57,107 nt of DNA. Origin: Bacteroidia bacterium (GTDB lineage Bacteria; Bacteroidota; Bacteroidia; J057; JAIXKT01). A program made the position numbers and the translations under genes. How positions within the stretch are numbered: the stretch's first letter is position 1; every line of letters starts with the position of its first letter. Positions 17,107 to 25,161 of this stretch are shown here, in pieces. Location: contig JAIXKT010000032.1 of NCBI GenBank assembly GCA_026932145.1, forward strand, positions 1 through 57,107. The letters run 5' to 3'. A model generated the notes under the pieces. It ran no database searches. It saw nothing but the letters and a program-made list of their open reading frames with translations, and had not been told where the DNA came from.

Positions 17107-17135
17107 CAAAAATACAATTCTAAATAATATAGCAA
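17107..17135 (-). promoter_or_regulatory. Promoter of sucA
   Basis: On the minus strand TATTTTTG (17107-17114) is preceded by TTG (17133-17135) with an 18-base spacer. The start codon is about 45 bases downstream. Confidence 0.6.
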
Positions 17136-17150
17136 CTAAAAAGAGGAAAA

Positions 17151-17504
17151 TATTTTGGTCATAGCTCAGGAAGCACGATAAGGTGCTTAGCTATAAGGAG
17201 TAACTTTACAATTTATACTGAAACAAAAGTTGAAATCACTTACTTTCATTACCAAAGTACAAAAGTATCCAAAAATTAGATTAAAAAAGAACTGAGATTA
17301 GAATTATTTAAGCACACTTACCGAAAATAATTTCTTCAACCCAGAAAACAGAAAATATAAATAACTCATTAGAGAGTTAGAAACAGAAATATAGTTAGGA
17401 ATACTATTTGTTTTTCCAAGAAACAAGGAAACTATGATACCCTACTTGCAATAATATTCCCAAACAACGAAACGCTAGTTGTTATATTTTCTGAGCTACA
17501 TTTC
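17151..17504 (-). repeat. Dispersed intergenic repeat, copy C (long, both ends)
   Basis: The left end GGTCATAGCTCAGGAAGCAC differs from the family end mainly by transitions. The inner block ACCAAAGTACAAAAGTATCC (17252-17271) is near identical to the other copies. A distal block TTGTTTTTCCAAGAAACA (17408-17425) is shared with copy D. The right end near 17479-17504 (TTTTCTGAGCTACA) is an imperfect inverted copy of the left end. Its CAAAAGTA box (17260-17267) points at sucA, but sucA has a closer promoter. Confidence 0.7.
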
Positions 17505-17523
17505 AAGATATAGCTCAGAAAAT
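17486..17523 (-). terminator. Hairpin downstream of paaN
   Basis: ATTTTCTGAGCTA (17486-17498) pairs with TAGCTCAGAAAAT (17511-17523), a perfect 13-bp stem with a 12-base loop, 24 bases past the paaN stop. Its left arm coincides with the right end of repeat copy C, so the terminator may have been made from a repeat end. Confidence 0.6.
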
Positions 17524-17546
17524 TCAGTAACTATCTACTCTATAAA

Positions 17547-19256
17547 CTATTGTAGGTTAATTCTATGGCCAACTAAGGTGTAGCGTTTGGTTATAAATTC
17601 TGGATTTGTTAGGGAGGCATTTCCGGCGGGGTTTCCACCGGTTACGTGGAAGTCGCTGAATCCAGCATGCTGATTCAAGAAAATCTGCCCGGTTAGGTTG
17701 AAAGAAACCGGTGTGTATGATTCACTCATTTCCGTAATAATCATTTCGGCTATTTCTGAACTTGTGGTGTATGCTCCGCAGGAAATAGCACCGGAATGAG
17801 CAGCTAACTCTTTGGCTAACTGAACACTTTGATACGTGTTTTCTGTGGGAATAATAAACAAAACCGGCCCAAAAAGTTCCCGAGATAATAGACTGTAATT
17901 TTTAGGGTCTATTTCCAATACTAAGGGACTTTGCAGGCGGGCATTGGGAAACTCAGGGTTAGTTATTGGCTGAGAATCTAATAATATCGTTGTGCCAAGA
18001 TTTCGAGCTTGCTCTACTCTTTCGTAGGTAGCATCACTTTGAATTGCGCCCAAAATACCCGGCCCCATCTTTTCATGTGTAGCTAAGCCCGATATTGCAT
18101 TCGTCAATAAATTGACAACATTATTATAGCTAACGGTTTCTCCGTTTACCTGAATGCCGGACTTAGGTATGAAAAAGTTTTGTGGGCAGGTACACATTTG
18201 GCCACTATACAAACTCACTGAAAACGCTAAATTTTGCATAACAGCATTTAAGTCTGAACAACTGTCTAAAATCACTGAATTAATTCCGGCTTTTTCGGTA
18301 AAAGTTGTTTTGCCGCTTAAAGATTCTACATAATCCCCAAAAACAGAACTTCCGGTGAAGTCTATTAATTTAACATCCTTATTTTCACATAGTTGTTTTG
18401 TAATTGGTTTTTCGGGAGTGTCGCAAGCTAACTGAACGATATTGGGGTCTAAGCCATAGGCAGCAAACGTTTTTTGTAATTCTGCGACAACAATAGCTAT
18501 TGGGTAAATAGCAGTCGGATGTGGTTTTACAATAACGGAGTTTCCGGTTATTAAATTTGCATATAATCCGGGTAAAGTATTCCAAGTAGGGAACGTTGAA
18601 CATCCGATACATAGCGCAACGCCCTTAGGAACAGCACGATAATGTTTTTCAAGTTTTATGTTAAACTTTCCCATAGGTTTTTCCCATACTGTTTGGGTTG
18701 GGAAGCGGCGTAGTTCATATAAGCCCAGTGCAATTGTTTCTAATGCGCGGTCGTTTGCATGCGGGCCGGAAGCCTGAAAAGACATCACAAAACTCTGCCC
18801 GGTAGTGTGCATAGTCGCATTAGCTAATTCAAAAAAACGACCTTTAACGCCCTCTAAGGATTCTACCAACAATGCCGCCCGCACTTCATAATCTGTATTT
18901 CTCCATTGCTTTAAAGCTGACTGAGACTGCTTAACGTATGTTTCTAACGCATTACAAACCGGATAAGCTATATCTAAGTCTTGCATGGTATATGGAGACC
19001 GTTCTTTGGCTTTTAGCCAAGAATCAGTCTGTTGCAAAAGACCGGCGAAATTTTTCCCCAATTGATTTTGAAAATCTGCTGAACCCTTTTCCAGAACACC
19101 TTCTCCATATACTTTAGGAGAGGGAGATTCCGGATAAGCAGCATAAAAACCACGTGAATGAACCGCCTCAATGGCTTTTTCTAACAGCGGTTGGTGCTTA
19201 TTTATTAACGACTGAATAGACTCAGAGCGCGTAGCAGTAGTAACCTGTAAACTCAT
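17547..19256 (-). CDS. paaN: PaaN-type aldehyde dehydrogenase (phenylacetate degradation)
   Basis: The protein has 569 residues. Its N-terminal region, longer than in ordinary aldehyde dehydrogenases, has SRGFYAAYPESPSPKVYGEG, the start typical of the PaaN family. The dehydrogenase core follows: CIGCSTFPTWNTLPGLYANLITGNSVIVKPHP (cofactor region), FTGSSVFGDYVE, the glutamate region FTEKAGINSVI, and the catalytic Cys in SLYSGQMCTCPQNFFIP. PaaN proteins are linked to oxidising the ring-opened CoA semialdehyde in the phenylacetyl-CoA route. They lack the hydratase domain of PaaZ. No paaABCDE, paaG, paaJ or paaK gene is near, so a more general aldehyde role is possible. The start ATG is the only good one. 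Confidence 0.83.
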   Translation of the reverse strand: MSLQVTTATRSESIQSLINKHQPLLEKAIEAVHSRGFYAAYPESPSPKVYGEGVLEKGSADFQNQLGKNFAGLLQQTDSWLKAKERSPYTMQDLDIAYPVCNALETYVKQSQSALKQWRNTDYEVRAALLVESLEGVKGRFFELANATMHTTGQSFVMSFQASGPHANDRALETIALGLYELRRFPTQTVWEKPMGKFNIKLEKHYRAVPKGVALCIGCSTFPTWNTLPGLYANLITGNSVIVKPHPTAIYPIAIVVAELQKTFAAYGLDPNIVQLACDTPEKPITKQLCENKDVKLIDFTGSSVFGDYVESLSGKTTFTEKAGINSVILDSCSDLNAVMQNLAFSVSLYSGQMCTCPQNFFIPKSGIQVNGETVSYNNVVNLLTNAISGLATHEKMGPGILGAIQSDATYERVEQARNLGTTILLDSQPITNPEFPNARLQSPLVLEIDPKNYSLLSRELFGPVLFIIPTENTYQSVQLAKELAAHSGAISCGAYTTSSEIAEMIITEMSESYTPVSFNLTGQIFLNQHAGFSDFHVTGGNPAGNASLTNPEFITKRYTLVGHRINLQ

Positions 19257-19318
19257 GTTTTAGAATGTGTTAAAATAAAATAGTGAATATATTCAATGAA
19301 CAAAAACAGCCTGAATGG

Positions 19319-19357
19319 ATCTGATTTTAAGCCTAATTTTTAGGCTTAAAATCAGAT
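19319..19357. repeat. Perfect 17-bp inverted repeat between divergent genes
   Basis: Bases 19319-19335 pair perfectly with 19341-19357 around a 5-base loop; the core is TTTTAAGCCTA/TAGGCTTAAAA. It sits between paaN (start 19256) and the polyprenyl synthetase (promoter 19419), where a terminator is not needed. It could be an operator for a dimeric regulator or a structured leader. Confidence 0.7.
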
Positions 19358-19418
19358 AATTATCAATACATTTTAGCAATTAGGATAGTTCAAAAGGGTG
19401 GCTAAAAACAAAAAAATA

Positions 19419-19426
19419 TACCTTTG
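19419..19426 (+). promoter_or_regulatory. -7 box for the polyprenyl synthetase gene
   Basis: TACCTTTG is an exact TAnnTTTG match inside the longest frame (GTG at 19398). Expected transcription would begin at or just before the GTG at 19431, making the message nearly leaderless. Confidence 0.6.
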
Positions 19427-19430
19427 CATA

Positions 19431-20396
19431 GTGATTACCTACGACAGCGAGCTAAAGTCTATTGAAAACTTTTTAGGAGAGATGCCGATGATGAGTCGTC
19501 AGCCGGCGGCTTTATATACTCCGATTCGAGATTTTATTAAAATCCCGGGTAAACGAGTTCGCCCTCTGTTGGTACTACTTTCATATCAGTTGTATCATAC
19601 TGATTTTCAATGTGCTTTACCGGTTTCATCTGCCGTAGAATGCTTTCATAATTTCACTTTGATCCATGATGATATTGTGGATAGTGCCCCCACCAGACGC
19701 GGGCATCCAACGGTTCACATAACACATGGCACAGATACTGCAATCATTGCCGGTGATGTACTGATGGTGTATTGTTATGAATTATTAGCAAATTGCCAAA
19801 ATATGCCTTTTGCCGAACTGGTTCAATGCTTTACTACAATGTCTCGTTTAGTTTGTGAAGGGCAGATTTTAGACCTCGAATTTTCAAAAAGAGAATCCGT
19901 TACCAAAAACGAATATCTGGAGATGATTACGCTCAAAACGGCTACCCTTTTAGGGGCTGCCTTAGAGCTCGGAGCTATTGCCGCAAATGCCTCCAAAGAG
20001 GAGCAACTATTACTAAAAAACTACGGAGAAGCTATCGGAATTATTTTTCAACTTCAAGATGATATTTTGGATTTATATGCGACCTCCGCAGAATCTGGAA
20101 AGGTCGTTGGGGGGGATATTTTAGAAAATAAGCGGACTATTCTTTGGGTATCTGCTTGGGAGAATGCTATGGGGCATCATCAAGATGCGTTACGATACTG
20201 GGAAAAGCAACCTCGTTCAGCAGAAAAAATAGAGGCCGTCCGCGCTATTTTTGAAGAAACCGATGCCCGAGGAACAGCACAAAAACTGATGCAAGCATAT
20301 CAGCAACAAGCGGATTATTATTTAGCACAGCTATCACACCGGCCTACCCAAAAATTACACAACTTAGCCCAACTGCTGATTAACCGCCAATATTAA
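19431..20396 (+). CDS. Polyprenyl diphosphate synthase (trans-isoprenyl)
   Basis: The protein has about 321 residues from the GTG at 19431, which keeps the family's N-terminal helix (ELKSIENFLGEM) and fits the promoter box just upstream. The enzyme elongates farnesyl diphosphate with isopentenyl diphosphate, probably to the octaprenyl side chain of menaquinone. Motifs are GKRVRPLLVLLSYQ, the first Asp-rich motif LIHDDIVDSAPTRRGHP, the GQILDLEF helix, KTATLLGAA and the second Asp-rich motif FQLQDDILDLY. It is of the IspB/HepT type; chain length cannot be predicted safely. A 7-G run lies in GKVVGGDI. The gene converges with the metal transporter fusion, the two stops being only 3 bases apart. 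Confidence 0.88.
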   Translation: MITYDSELKSIENFLGEMPMMSRQPAALYTPIRDFIKIPGKRVRPLLVLLSYQLYHTDFQCALPVSSAVECFHNFTLIHDDIVDSAPTRRGHPTVHITHGTDTAIIAGDVLMVYCYELLANCQNMPFAELVQCFTTMSRLVCEGQILDLEFSKRESVTKNEYLEMITLKTATLLGAALELGAIAANASKEEQLLLKNYGEAIGIIFQLQDDILDLYATSAESGKVVGGDILENKRTILWVSAWENAMGHHQDALRYWEKQPRSAEKIEAVRAIFEETDARGTAQKLMQAYQQQADYYLAQLSHRPTQKLHNLAQLLINRQY

Positions 20397-20399
20397 AAA

Positions 20400-22178
20400 T
20401 CACTTTTTTTGATTTCTCATAAGTTCCTCAGCATGAACCAATAGCGTAGCTGCACCGCCATAAGTTTTGGTAATGTTTTCAGAAGTCATAGTCGTCTTTA
20501 CCGGCCCTGCAGCCACAATCCGTTTGTTTATCAAAATCACTTCATCAAAATATTCTTCTACCTTGCTGATGTCATGATGAATCATGATTATTAATTTTCC
20601 ACTTTCAGCTAACTCTTTGAATAGTTGCATCATTTTGATTTCGGTAGCTGCATCAACGCCCGTAAAAGGTTCGTCTAAGAAGAACACATCGGCTTGCTGG
20701 CAAATTGCCCTTGCCATAAATGTGCGTTGCAGTTGCCCGCCAGATAGCTCAGAAACCCTGAAATCTGCTAACTGCTTGATTTCTAAGAGATCCATTGCCT
20801 TTTCAATACGCGATATTTCGGTTTTGGGAATGGTTTCAAAAACTTTTTTGCCGGGATACAACCCCATTTTAACAACATCTCTTACGGTTACCGGAAACTG
20901 AATATCTACTTCGTCTTTTTGGGGCAAATAAGCGATATAACGTAGCATTGTAGAAAGTGGTTTTCCATATAGCGAAATTGTACCTTTTTGGATAGGCACA
21001 ATTCCCAAAACAGCTTTTAAAAAGGTGGATTTCCCAGAACCGTTTGCACCCAAAATCCCATAAATTTTACCTGTATAAAGTTCTAACGAACAGTTAGTTA
21101 GTATCATTCTTCCGGAATAACCTACGGATAAATTTTGGATTGTTATTTTCTTTTCAGCATTAGAATCCGGCGTTGAACTTCTTTTTAATATCAACTTTGT
21201 TAACAGCCAAAAGGCAGCTATAAAAGAGGTTAAGACTACTATAAATAATGCGTTATCTATTGGAAATTTGCGTGTTTGTGTTCTGGAAGAGGTTAGTCCG
21301 GCAACGATTCTTTTGGTATTTTCTGCTAACATTCCGATGTAAGAATCTGCTCCTGAGCCGGTTTCTCCCATAGAATCAGCATACAATTTATCTCCCAGAG
21401 TTAGGCCATAGTCAGCGGCAATTTGAGCTAATGCCTTAGGGTTGGTCGTAGCCTCTACAAAGACAGCCGGTACATTACTCGTTGAAATTTCTGCTATTAA
21501 GGATTCCATTCCAGAAACAGCAATTTCGGCATCAGTAGAAGTGCCTATTAAAGTTCTAACACTTAAACCATAATGGCTTGCATAATATCGAAATGCATCA
21601 TGGGTCGTGATTAAGGTTCGATTTTCAGGAGGTATTTTTTGAATTTCTTGGCGAATCCAAAAATCTAAACTATCTAACTGATGTTTGTATGTGATGAAAC
21701 GATTCTCAAAATAGGCTGTTTTCTGCGGTAAAAGTTGGGTAAATGCTTCTGTAATAGCTTGTGCATATAAAATTCCATTTTGAGGAGACATCCACGCATG
21801 TGGGTCTGTTGCGTTATGAATATCTGTGTTTTCTATGGGCTTAACATACCGGCTAACGGTAATTACCTTACCGGAAACATTTGCACTTACAATTAGTTTT
21901 TTAATCCAACCTTCTAATGTTAAGCCGTTTATCAAAATCAGGTCGGCATTTCCCAACGTTATTGCATCTCTTGGAATTGGGTCGTAGATGTGTGGGTCTG
22001 TGCCGGTAGGCAATAACGATTGAACTACAATTTCGTCCCCGGCGATTTGGCGGGCTATATCACTGATAATATTAATTGTGGCAACAACGTTTTTTTTATC
22101 GTTTTGGCAAAACCCTAAAAATGGTGATATAATGATTACGAATATGTTGAATATAATTTTCTTTTTGAAGCTATCCAC
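20400..22178 (-). CDS. Fused metal-binding protein and ABC ATPase (ZnuA-ZnuC-like)
   Basis: One 592-residue chain joins two normally separate proteins. Residues 1-25 are a signal peptide or anchor. Residues 30-295 are a cluster A-I (zinc/manganese) substrate-binding domain with likely ligands H63 (TDPHIYDP), H127 (DPHAWMS), H193 (TTHDAFRYY) and E242 or D268. Residues 309-331 form one membrane segment. Residues 344-590 are an ATPase with Walker A GANGSGKST (377-385), Q-loop Q420, LSGGQ (478-482), Walker B FFLDEP and the H-loop HH (534-535). The topology is consistent: binding domain outside, ATPase inside. No ZnuB-type permease is in the window, and the His-rich loop of high-affinity zinc SBPs is missing. 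There is no stop or frame change at the junction. A CAAAGCTA box at 22193-22200 gives a very short leader. Confidence 0.88.
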   Translation of the reverse strand: MDSFKKKIIFNIFVIIISPFLGFCQNDKKNVVATINIISDIARQIAGDEIVVQSLLPTGTDPHIYDPIPRDAITLGNADLILINGLTLEGWIKKLIVSANVSGKVITVSRYVKPIENTDIHNATDPHAWMSPQNGILYAQAITEAFTQLLPQKTAYFENRFITYKHQLDSLDFWIRQEIQKIPPENRTLITTHDAFRYYASHYGLSVRTLIGTSTDAEIAVSGMESLIAEISTSNVPAVFVEATTNPKALAQIAADYGLTLGDKLYADSMGETGSGADSYIGMLAENTKRIVAGLTSSRTQTRKFPIDNALFIVVLTSFIAAFWLLTKLILKRSSTPDSNAEKKITIQNLSVGYSGRMILTNCSLELYTGKIYGILGANGSGKSTFLKAVLGIVPIQKGTISLYGKPLSTMLRYIAYLPQKDEVDIQFPVTVRDVVKMGLYPGKKVFETIPKTEISRIEKAMDLLEIKQLADFRVSELSGGQLQRTFMARAICQQADVFFLDEPFTGVDAATEIKMMQLFKELAESGKLIIMIHHDISKVEEYFDEVILINKRIVAAGPVKTTMTSENITKTYGGAATLLVHAEELMRNQKK

Positions 22179-22192
22179 AAACTCAGTTTTGG

Positions 22193-22200
22193 CAAAGCTA
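22193..22200 (-). promoter_or_regulatory. -7 box for the metal transporter fusion gene
   Basis: On the minus strand this reads TAGCTTTG, an exact TAnnTTTG match 15 bases ahead of the start codon. Confidence 0.5.
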
Positions 22201-22330
22201 CAAAAAAAGGTAAATCATGCTAAAAACGTAGCAATATCAGGTTCAAGGATAAAATGTTCTGGTTGATTTCTAACAGTAGTTGTTTTTAACGATATTTGTA
22301 AAACTGGGAGAGTAGCAATCTTTTCGCAAT

Positions 22331-22825
22331 ATGATTTCTTTTAAGTCTGCAATAATTTGGCTGATTTTATGGGTCAGTTTTACTTCAGGGTTTGCCCAAA
22401 GAGTTCGAGTTTTGCCAATTGATTCAATATTAAGCCGCGTTAATCGTCATTCAGATACCACTTGGGTGCTAAACTTTTGGGCTACTTGGTGTAAGCCTTG
22501 TGTGGCAGAACTCTGGGATTTTAACAACTTTCACACACACAATCAAGATAAGCCAATACGGGTTTTATTGCTTTCTGTTGATAATCAAGATGCTGCATTT
22601 TCTCGTGTAGAGCCTTTTATACAGAAGAGAAAAATTTCTGCTGAAGTATTAGTTGTGCAAGAAACGAACCCAAATTTATGGATGGATAAAATTGACCCTA
22701 AATGGTCAGGCTCTATTCCTTCAACGTTATTTATTGCAGCAAAGACCCAAAAACGACTTTTTAAGGAACAAAGTTTTGATGAGATAGAACTGAATGACAC
22801 CGTATTTCCGATGCTGTCTCCGTAA
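22331..22825 (+). CDS. Secreted thioredoxin-like protein (TlpA/ResA type)
   Basis: The protein has 164 residues. The signal peptide (MISFKSAIIWLILWVSFTSGFAQ) is followed by a thioredoxin fold with the active site NFWATWCKPCVAELWDF (WCKPC). RVLLLSVDNQD and the cis-proline strand SGSIPSTLFI follow. The protein should act in the periplasm as a thiol reductant or disulfide handler, for example in cytochrome or metalloprotein maturation. The CKPC site and a central insertion between the second strand and helix place it with TlpA/ResA. It is divergent from the metal transporter fusion, with about 150 bases between starts. No cytochrome maturation genes are adjacent. Confidence 0.87.
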   Translation: MISFKSAIIWLILWVSFTSGFAQRVRVLPIDSILSRVNRHSDTTWVLNFWATWCKPCVAELWDFNNFHTHNQDKPIRVLLLSVDNQDAAFSRVEPFIQKRKISAEVLVVQETNPNLWMDKIDPKWSGSIPSTLFIAAKTQKRLFKEQSFDEIELNDTVFPMLSP

Positions 22826-23391
22826 AAAGCTATCTTTTGTCTTCTTCTATTGTTTGTTTTTGGCTACACTTTTGTAAACCTATTTTAGGGTAAAATATAG
22901 GGTGTTATTTTTTCTCAATTATAAACCAATACTGTCCTAAACATTTTTTTAAAACCGTTGTATCTTATTGAAAATGAGCAAAATATAAGTACTTTTAAAA
23001 AGGGATGGTTGTTCTTTAAAACAAGTTGAGTATCAATCGCTTAAGGTATTGTTTAGGACAGGATGGGTTAAAAAAGAATGCTACATAAAATTATTTATTG
23101 TGTACCACTTGTAGGGAACAACTGTATAATTTAGGGGAAGCAGTATTGGGGGGGGGAGAAAATTATTGCATTAGCAAGTATTTAAGTCGAAAAATAAAAA
23201 AGGCAGATAACTCATTACAAATTAGAAACAATAGTGCAAAAAAAACTCCTAATCATAGGATTTAAGCCACAGCTTAAATTTTTGTACTCTATTTTTTTCA
23301 ATTTATAGTTCCGTGTTTCAATGAATATTGGCTAAATCTGTGCAAATTCGCAGTATTATCCAATAGAAGCGAAATACCGAGGAGAATAGGA
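22826..23391. other. 566-base intergenic region holding repeat fragments
   Basis: No coding frame is visible. It contains the 12-bp inverted repeat pair spanning 22932-23061, a segment AATTATTTATTGTGTACCAC (near 23091-23110) close to repeat copy B, and CAGATAACTCATTACAAATT (23213-23232) close to copies C and E. A run of nine G (23148-23156) is also present. It looks like a mosaic of repeat debris. No clear TAnnTTTG box was found ahead of recJ. Confidence 0.55.
22932..23061. repeat. Small inverted-repeat-bounded element
   Basis: CTGTCCTAAACA (22932-22943) and TGTTTAGGACAG (23050-23061) are perfect 12-bp inverted copies that bound 130 bp. The inside contains TATCAATCGCTT, which also occurs near one end of repeat copy E. 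It may be a decayed small mobile element. Confidence 0.55.
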
Positions 23392-25089
23392 ATGGTAAAG
23401 TTACGCTGGTTACTGCAGCCGGAAAGCACCGAAGCACCCAGAAAATTATTAGAAGAAAAATTAAAAATAGATTCCGTTACAGCTTCTGTATTGGTTCGTA
23501 GAGGGGTTAAAACCTATGAAGACGCACGAAAATACTTTGCCTGCGAATGGCAAGACTTGCATGACCCTTTCTTAATGCAAGATATGGCCATAGCAACTGA
23601 ACGAATCTTATTAGCTATCCGTAATAAAGAACGAATTTTGGTCTATGGAGACTTTGATGTAGATGGCACGACCTCTGTTGCTTTAACTACATTAGCCTTT
23701 GATATGCTGGGAGTTAGCTATGAATATCATATTCCGGATAGATACGTAGAAGGTTATGGCTTGAGTTATATAGGGATTGATTTTGGGTTATCTAAGGGAT
23801 GTACGTTGATGATTTGCTTAGATTGTGGCACACGCGCACATACGCATATAGAATATGCTTCCCAAAATGGTATGGATGTTATTGTTTGTGATCACCACTT
23901 ACCGGATACTACATTACCGCCAGTTGTGGCCATGCTGAACCCAAAACGTAAAGACTGTGCTTATCCCTACAAAGAACTAACCGGCTGCGGAATCGGATTT
24001 AAATTACTATGCGCTTTGTGGTCTAAACTTAACCGCAATGATTATATATGGGAGCATTTTGCGGACTTAGTAACCCTCAGTATTGCTTGTGATTTAGTGC
24101 CAATAACTGACGAAAACCGCACTATCGCATTTTATGGGCTAAAAAAAATCCAAAATAACCCGTTACCCGGAGTAGCTGCACTCAAAAATCTGGCAAGCAA
24201 CCAGCGTGCGTGGGAAATCAGCGACTTAGTGTTTTTTATGGGGCCTCGCATTAACGCTGCCGGTAGAATCAGCCACGCCCGCCACGCCGTAGAAGTATTA
24301 CGCGGAAAAAAAGAATCATTAGAGCAAGATACCTCACTGCTCGAAGACTCTAACGAAACCCGCAGAATACTTGAAAACGAAATCTATAACGAATGTGTAG
24401 ATATTATAGAACAATCGCCGCACCTGCTCGGCAACGCATCTATTGTCCTATGGAGAGCACATTGGAAAAAAGGAGTTATCGGAATAGTAGCCTCTAAACT
24501 GATTGAACGCTACTATAAACCAACTATTATGCTCACGATGGCAGACAACAAGTGGGTAGGCTCATGCCGAAGTGTTCACGAATTTGATATTCACGAAGCC
24601 ATCAACCGATGCTCAACATTTGTAGTGCAGTTTGGAGGCCATAAATATGCTGCCGGCTTAACCGTTACCGAAGAAAATATGAACTCCTTTGCTGAAGCAT
24701 TTGAAAATATCTGCCAACGCGAAATCCGTTTTGACCAAACCTTACCCATACTCCCCATTGAGGCTATCATTGACTTCAGCCAAATTACGGATAAATTCTT
24801 CCGATTACAACAGCGAATGTCTCCCTTTGGGCCGGAAAATATGATTCCTTTATACCAAACAAATAGTGTTGTGCTTTTAAACTACCGTATTATTAAAGAA
24901 AAACATCTTAAACTAACCCTCCGGCAAGGAAAAATTATTATGGAAGGAATTGCCTTTGGTATGGCCGAACGTACTACTGAACTCGAAACCGCCAAATCAG
25001 TAGCTATTGTATATTCCTTAGAACTAAATACACTGCAAAATAGAAATATTATCCAGCTACGAATCCGCGACTTTAGAGCTCATGCCTAA
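23392..25089 (+). CDS. recJ: Single-stranded-DNA-specific exonuclease RecJ
   Basis: This 565-residue protein degrades single-stranded DNA 5' to 3' in recombination and repair. DHH-family motifs are clear: VYGDFDVDGTTSV (motif I, metal Asp), MICLDCGTR (motif II), VIVCDHHLPDTTLPP (DHH, motif III) and SIACDLVPI (motif IV). The DHHA1 domain holds FMGPRINAAGRISHA, WKKGVIGIVASKL and QFGGHKYAAGLTV, and an OB-fold lies near residues 460-560. The length matches normal RecJ. It has its own transcript behind a repeat-rich spacer. The ATG at 23392 gives the typical MVKLRWLLQPE start. Confidence 0.93.
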   Translation: MVKLRWLLQPESTEAPRKLLEEKLKIDSVTASVLVRRGVKTYEDARKYFACEWQDLHDPFLMQDMAIATERILLAIRNKERILVYGDFDVDGTTSVALTTLAFDMLGVSYEYHIPDRYVEGYGLSYIGIDFGLSKGCTLMICLDCGTRAHTHIEYASQNGMDVIVCDHHLPDTTLPPVVAMLNPKRKDCAYPYKELTGCGIGFKLLCALWSKLNRNDYIWEHFADLVTLSIACDLVPITDENRTIAFYGLKKIQNNPLPGVAALKNLASNQRAWEISDLVFFMGPRINAAGRISHARHAVEVLRGKKESLEQDTSLLEDSNETRRILENEIYNECVDIIEQSPHLLGNASIVLWRAHWKKGVIGIVASKLIERYYKPTIMLTMADNKWVGSCRSVHEFDIHEAINRCSTFVVQFGGHKYAAGLTVTEENMNSFAEAFENICQREIRFDQTLPILPIEAIIDFSQITDKFFRLQQRMSPFGPENMIPLYQTNSVVLLNYRIIKEKHLKLTLRQGKIIMEGIAFGMAERTTELETAKSVAIVYSLELNTLQNRNIIQLRIRDFRAHA

Positions 25090-25161
25090 GCATCAGCTAA
25101 TTATAAAAACTTTTACTTGCTAACTTCCTGATAATAAGCATAATACTTTTGTCAAAATCGG

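Larger units (their letters stand above)
17064..17546. other. Intergenic region between sucA and paaN
   Basis: It holds the sucA promoter, the long repeat copy C and a hairpin that can end paaN transcription. No coding frame was seen. Confidence 0.65.

Noticed and set aside
20400-22178. Two separate genes (znuA and znuC) joined by an annotation error
   Set aside because: The frame is open across the junction with a plausible membrane helix and hydrophilic linker, so I treat it as one gene, while noting that reads should confirm it.
23101-23260. Small RNA or tRNA-like gene upstream of recJ
   Set aside because: No cloverleaf, CCA end or terminator pattern was found; repeat debris explains the region better.
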